From NCBI GenBank assembly GCA_023512835.1, contig CM042087.1, positions 11,011,715 through 11,075,714 of the forward strand: a stretch of DNA of 64,000 nucleotides, in the 5' to 3' direction. Positions 62,696 to 64,000 of this stretch are shown piece by piece. Numbering within the stretch: the first letter of the stretch is position 1; each line of letters begins with the position of its first letter. The position numbers and the translations under genes are program-made. Under the pieces are notes generated by a model. The model saw only the letters and a program-made list of their open reading frames with translations. It was not told the origin of the DNA and did not search any database. Source of the stretch: Taxillus chinensis (taxonomy: Eukaryota > Streptophyta > Magnoliopsida > Santalales > Loranthaceae).

Positions 62696-63113
62696 ATCGT
62701 CTGCGCAATCATAGCAGGTGCGTGCTTAGGAGCGGGAGGTGCCATTGGAGAGGTGCAAGGACAAAAGAGGATCACCCAATTTTCTTGATTTCTAAACCCT
62801 AACACATTTGGATTTGAGGTAGGTGGTTCTATCTCCTGGAATTAGTTTCCAATGTTATGATTGCCTAATACAACGTTTTGGGGAGATTGTATTATGATAT
62901 GTGAATCTGAGATATGTGTAAATATATTTATATATGGTGGTATACATTTGAGTGTATATTGTGCATGCATTTTGTGTGATAAAACATCGAATTGAGACAT
63001 GGTGGAACTTTATTGATGTGTGTTGGGAATTTAATACATGCGTGAGAATTGTTATGCTTTAATAGAGATGTTCCATGAGATGTTTCGTGTGCTTTGTTAT
63101 TGTGCTTGTGGAT

Positions 63114-63232
63114 GAGATATTGAGGTCCCAATGAGGGGACAGTCCATGGGATGGACATGAGATGCTGAGGTCCCATTAAGGGGACAGTCCTGGATTGGAC
63201 ATGAGATGCTGAGGTTCCATTGAGGGAACCAC
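63114..63232 (+). repeat. 44-45 bp tandem repeat in G, three units
   Basis: GAGATATTGAGGTCCCAATG, GAGATGCTGAGGTCCCATTA and GAGATGCTGAGGTTCCATTG start successive units, each followed by GGGGACAGTCC or a degenerate version. The units can partly self-pair (GGTCCC/GGGGAC). Confidence 0.85.
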
Positions 63233-63741
63233 CTGTGAATTCTTTGTGTGTTTTCCATTGCTACTTTAGGTACACTACATTGCACATATTTGCACTGAGC
63301 ATTTTGTGGAGGAGATGTTGGGTTGGTCCAGGGAGGCATAACCCCTACTGAGCTATGGTTTGCTCACCCACCTTTAATGTCTTTTTCGCAGGACCTAGCA
63401 GGCGTTAGGATGCTTGTTCGCCGTGAAAGCATATGTGTTGATTTACCTGTTTTTTTTTTTGAGACATTGTAATCGTTAAACTTGAAACTCCTATATTTAT
63501 TTGGAACACCGTGTTTTGGGGCTGGTGACCCTATGTATCATGTAATACGGTTTTGCTAAATGGAGTATTCTATTGTGTGGTTTGTGCACGTCGTGTGTGA
63601 GATTATAGCAGGTTGTGGGCAGCACCCTTGAGGGAGCCCTATTAGGTGACCATTCACCAACCCCTTGACCTCCTGGGTGCGAGGCATGGAGCATCACTAA
63701 CCGATTTCTCATTGTTAGGAGATTCGGGGCGTGACATATTG

Positions 63742-64000
63742 GCTGTGTGAGCTGCCGCAATGATGACCATTCATGCAAGAAGCCCTTAAAAGGTCCGACT
63801 ATGACCATTTGCAGATCCTTGGTTGATAAATGGCTTGCATATCAATAAAACAAACTCAAGAATACTAAAACCAAGAGAAACAAGTGTAGGAGTGGTGCAT
63901 TTGTGACCCTAGAAGCCTTAAATCGTAATTCAAACCTCAAAAGCAATCTCTGCATCATCAAACTTTAATTTCTATAGCTTTAATATTCAGAAAATCATAA
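63742..64000 (+). other. probable continuation of K LTR, no gene
   Basis: Non-coding sequence after the TATTG duplication of G. It should be K's LTR resumed, but its end is not reached or not recognised, and I see no PBS or CA terminus that can be verified. Confidence 0.4.

Larger units (their letters stand above)
62129..63736 (+). mobile_element. G: gypsy solo LTR (1608 bp) with perfect TSD
   Basis: It begins TGTGAGGACTCG and ends TTCGGGGCGTGACA, the termini of the A/B/E families, and TATTG flanks it on both sides (62124-62128 and 63737-63741). No PBS follows. It holds a GGTCGACG-type array, a GA run, three 44-45 bp repeats, the GAGCTATGGTTTGCTCACCC word shared with A, and the CACCAACCCCTTGACC + GGGTGCG terminal region shared with B. 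Confidence 0.9.

Noticed and set aside
1..64000. tRNA, rRNA or other structured RNA genes
   Set aside because: The only tRNA-like words are the short primer-binding sites; no cloverleaf-length match or rRNA-like stretch was noticed on either strand.

Overview
The window is plant nuclear heterochromatin made almost entirely of nested, decayed LTR retrotransposons. I see no host gene, tRNA, rRNA or CRISPR array. The plant assignment rests on Ty3/gypsy chromoviruses of the Tekay/Del type (PBS matching initiator tRNA-Met, GPF motif plus a chromodomain-like tail after integrase), Athila-type gypsy pol, Ty1/copia pol with the GAG-pre-integrase HHCC motif, and a tRNA-Asp-type PBS. Every coding region carries stops, frameshifts or lost catalytic residues, so no autonomous element is present.

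Layout. 1-4144 is the antisense internal part of a Ty1/copia element (J) and 4145 to about 5.77 kb is its 5' LTR. About 5.8-9.2 kb is non-coding debris with parts of at least two further antisense LTRs, including a tRNA-Asp PBS at 7671-7688. Copia element C starts with an LTR end, PBS and gag at about 9.7-11.39 kb and resumes at 49378-54136. Chromovirus B lies inside it: a truncated 5' LTR, PBS, gag, protease and half of RT at 11388-15296; the other half of RT, RNase H, integrase and the start of its 3' LTR at 37831-34973 on the opposite strand; and the rest of the 3' LTR at 47298-49377. Two 2-kb-LTR chromoviruses of one family (A) interrupt B: A-I on + (15297-34967) and A-II on - (47292-37836). 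A-I contains a complete element E without recognisable pol (17912-26213, TSD GGACC) and a mosaic solo LTR F (28438-30356). C also contains an antisense solo LTR H (49855-51767, TSD GTTCA). From 54137 to the end is an Athila-type element K: pol, then a third ORF region with a plant-transposon-like domain and a Ulp1/C48-like protease, then its 3' LTR from 61020, interrupted by solo LTR G (62129-63736, TSD TATTG).

Main structural result. The target-site duplications of the two A elements are exchanged. The 5' flank of A-I (TGCCA) matches the 3' flank of A-II, and the 3' flank of A-I (TAGTC) matches the 5' flank of A-II. The flanking host sequence, which is B, agrees: the two halves of B's RT gene meet at TGCCA and the two halves of B's 3' LTR meet at TAGTC. 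This is the signature of an inversion by recombination between two oppositely oriented copies, or of a misassembly that mimics one. The likely order is C, then B, then the two A copies, then E and F, with the inversion after both A insertions.

Second result. The A, E, F and K LTRs share a U3/leader layout: short inverted repeats at corresponding places whose arms differ between families by paired changes, then a doubled near-palindrome AAAACTACGTCGTTTT upstream of TATA, then a GA tract, then another hairpin and hypervariable 36-37 bp repeats. These are the most unusual non-coding signals here. Letters A-K are labels of convenience used only in this annotation.
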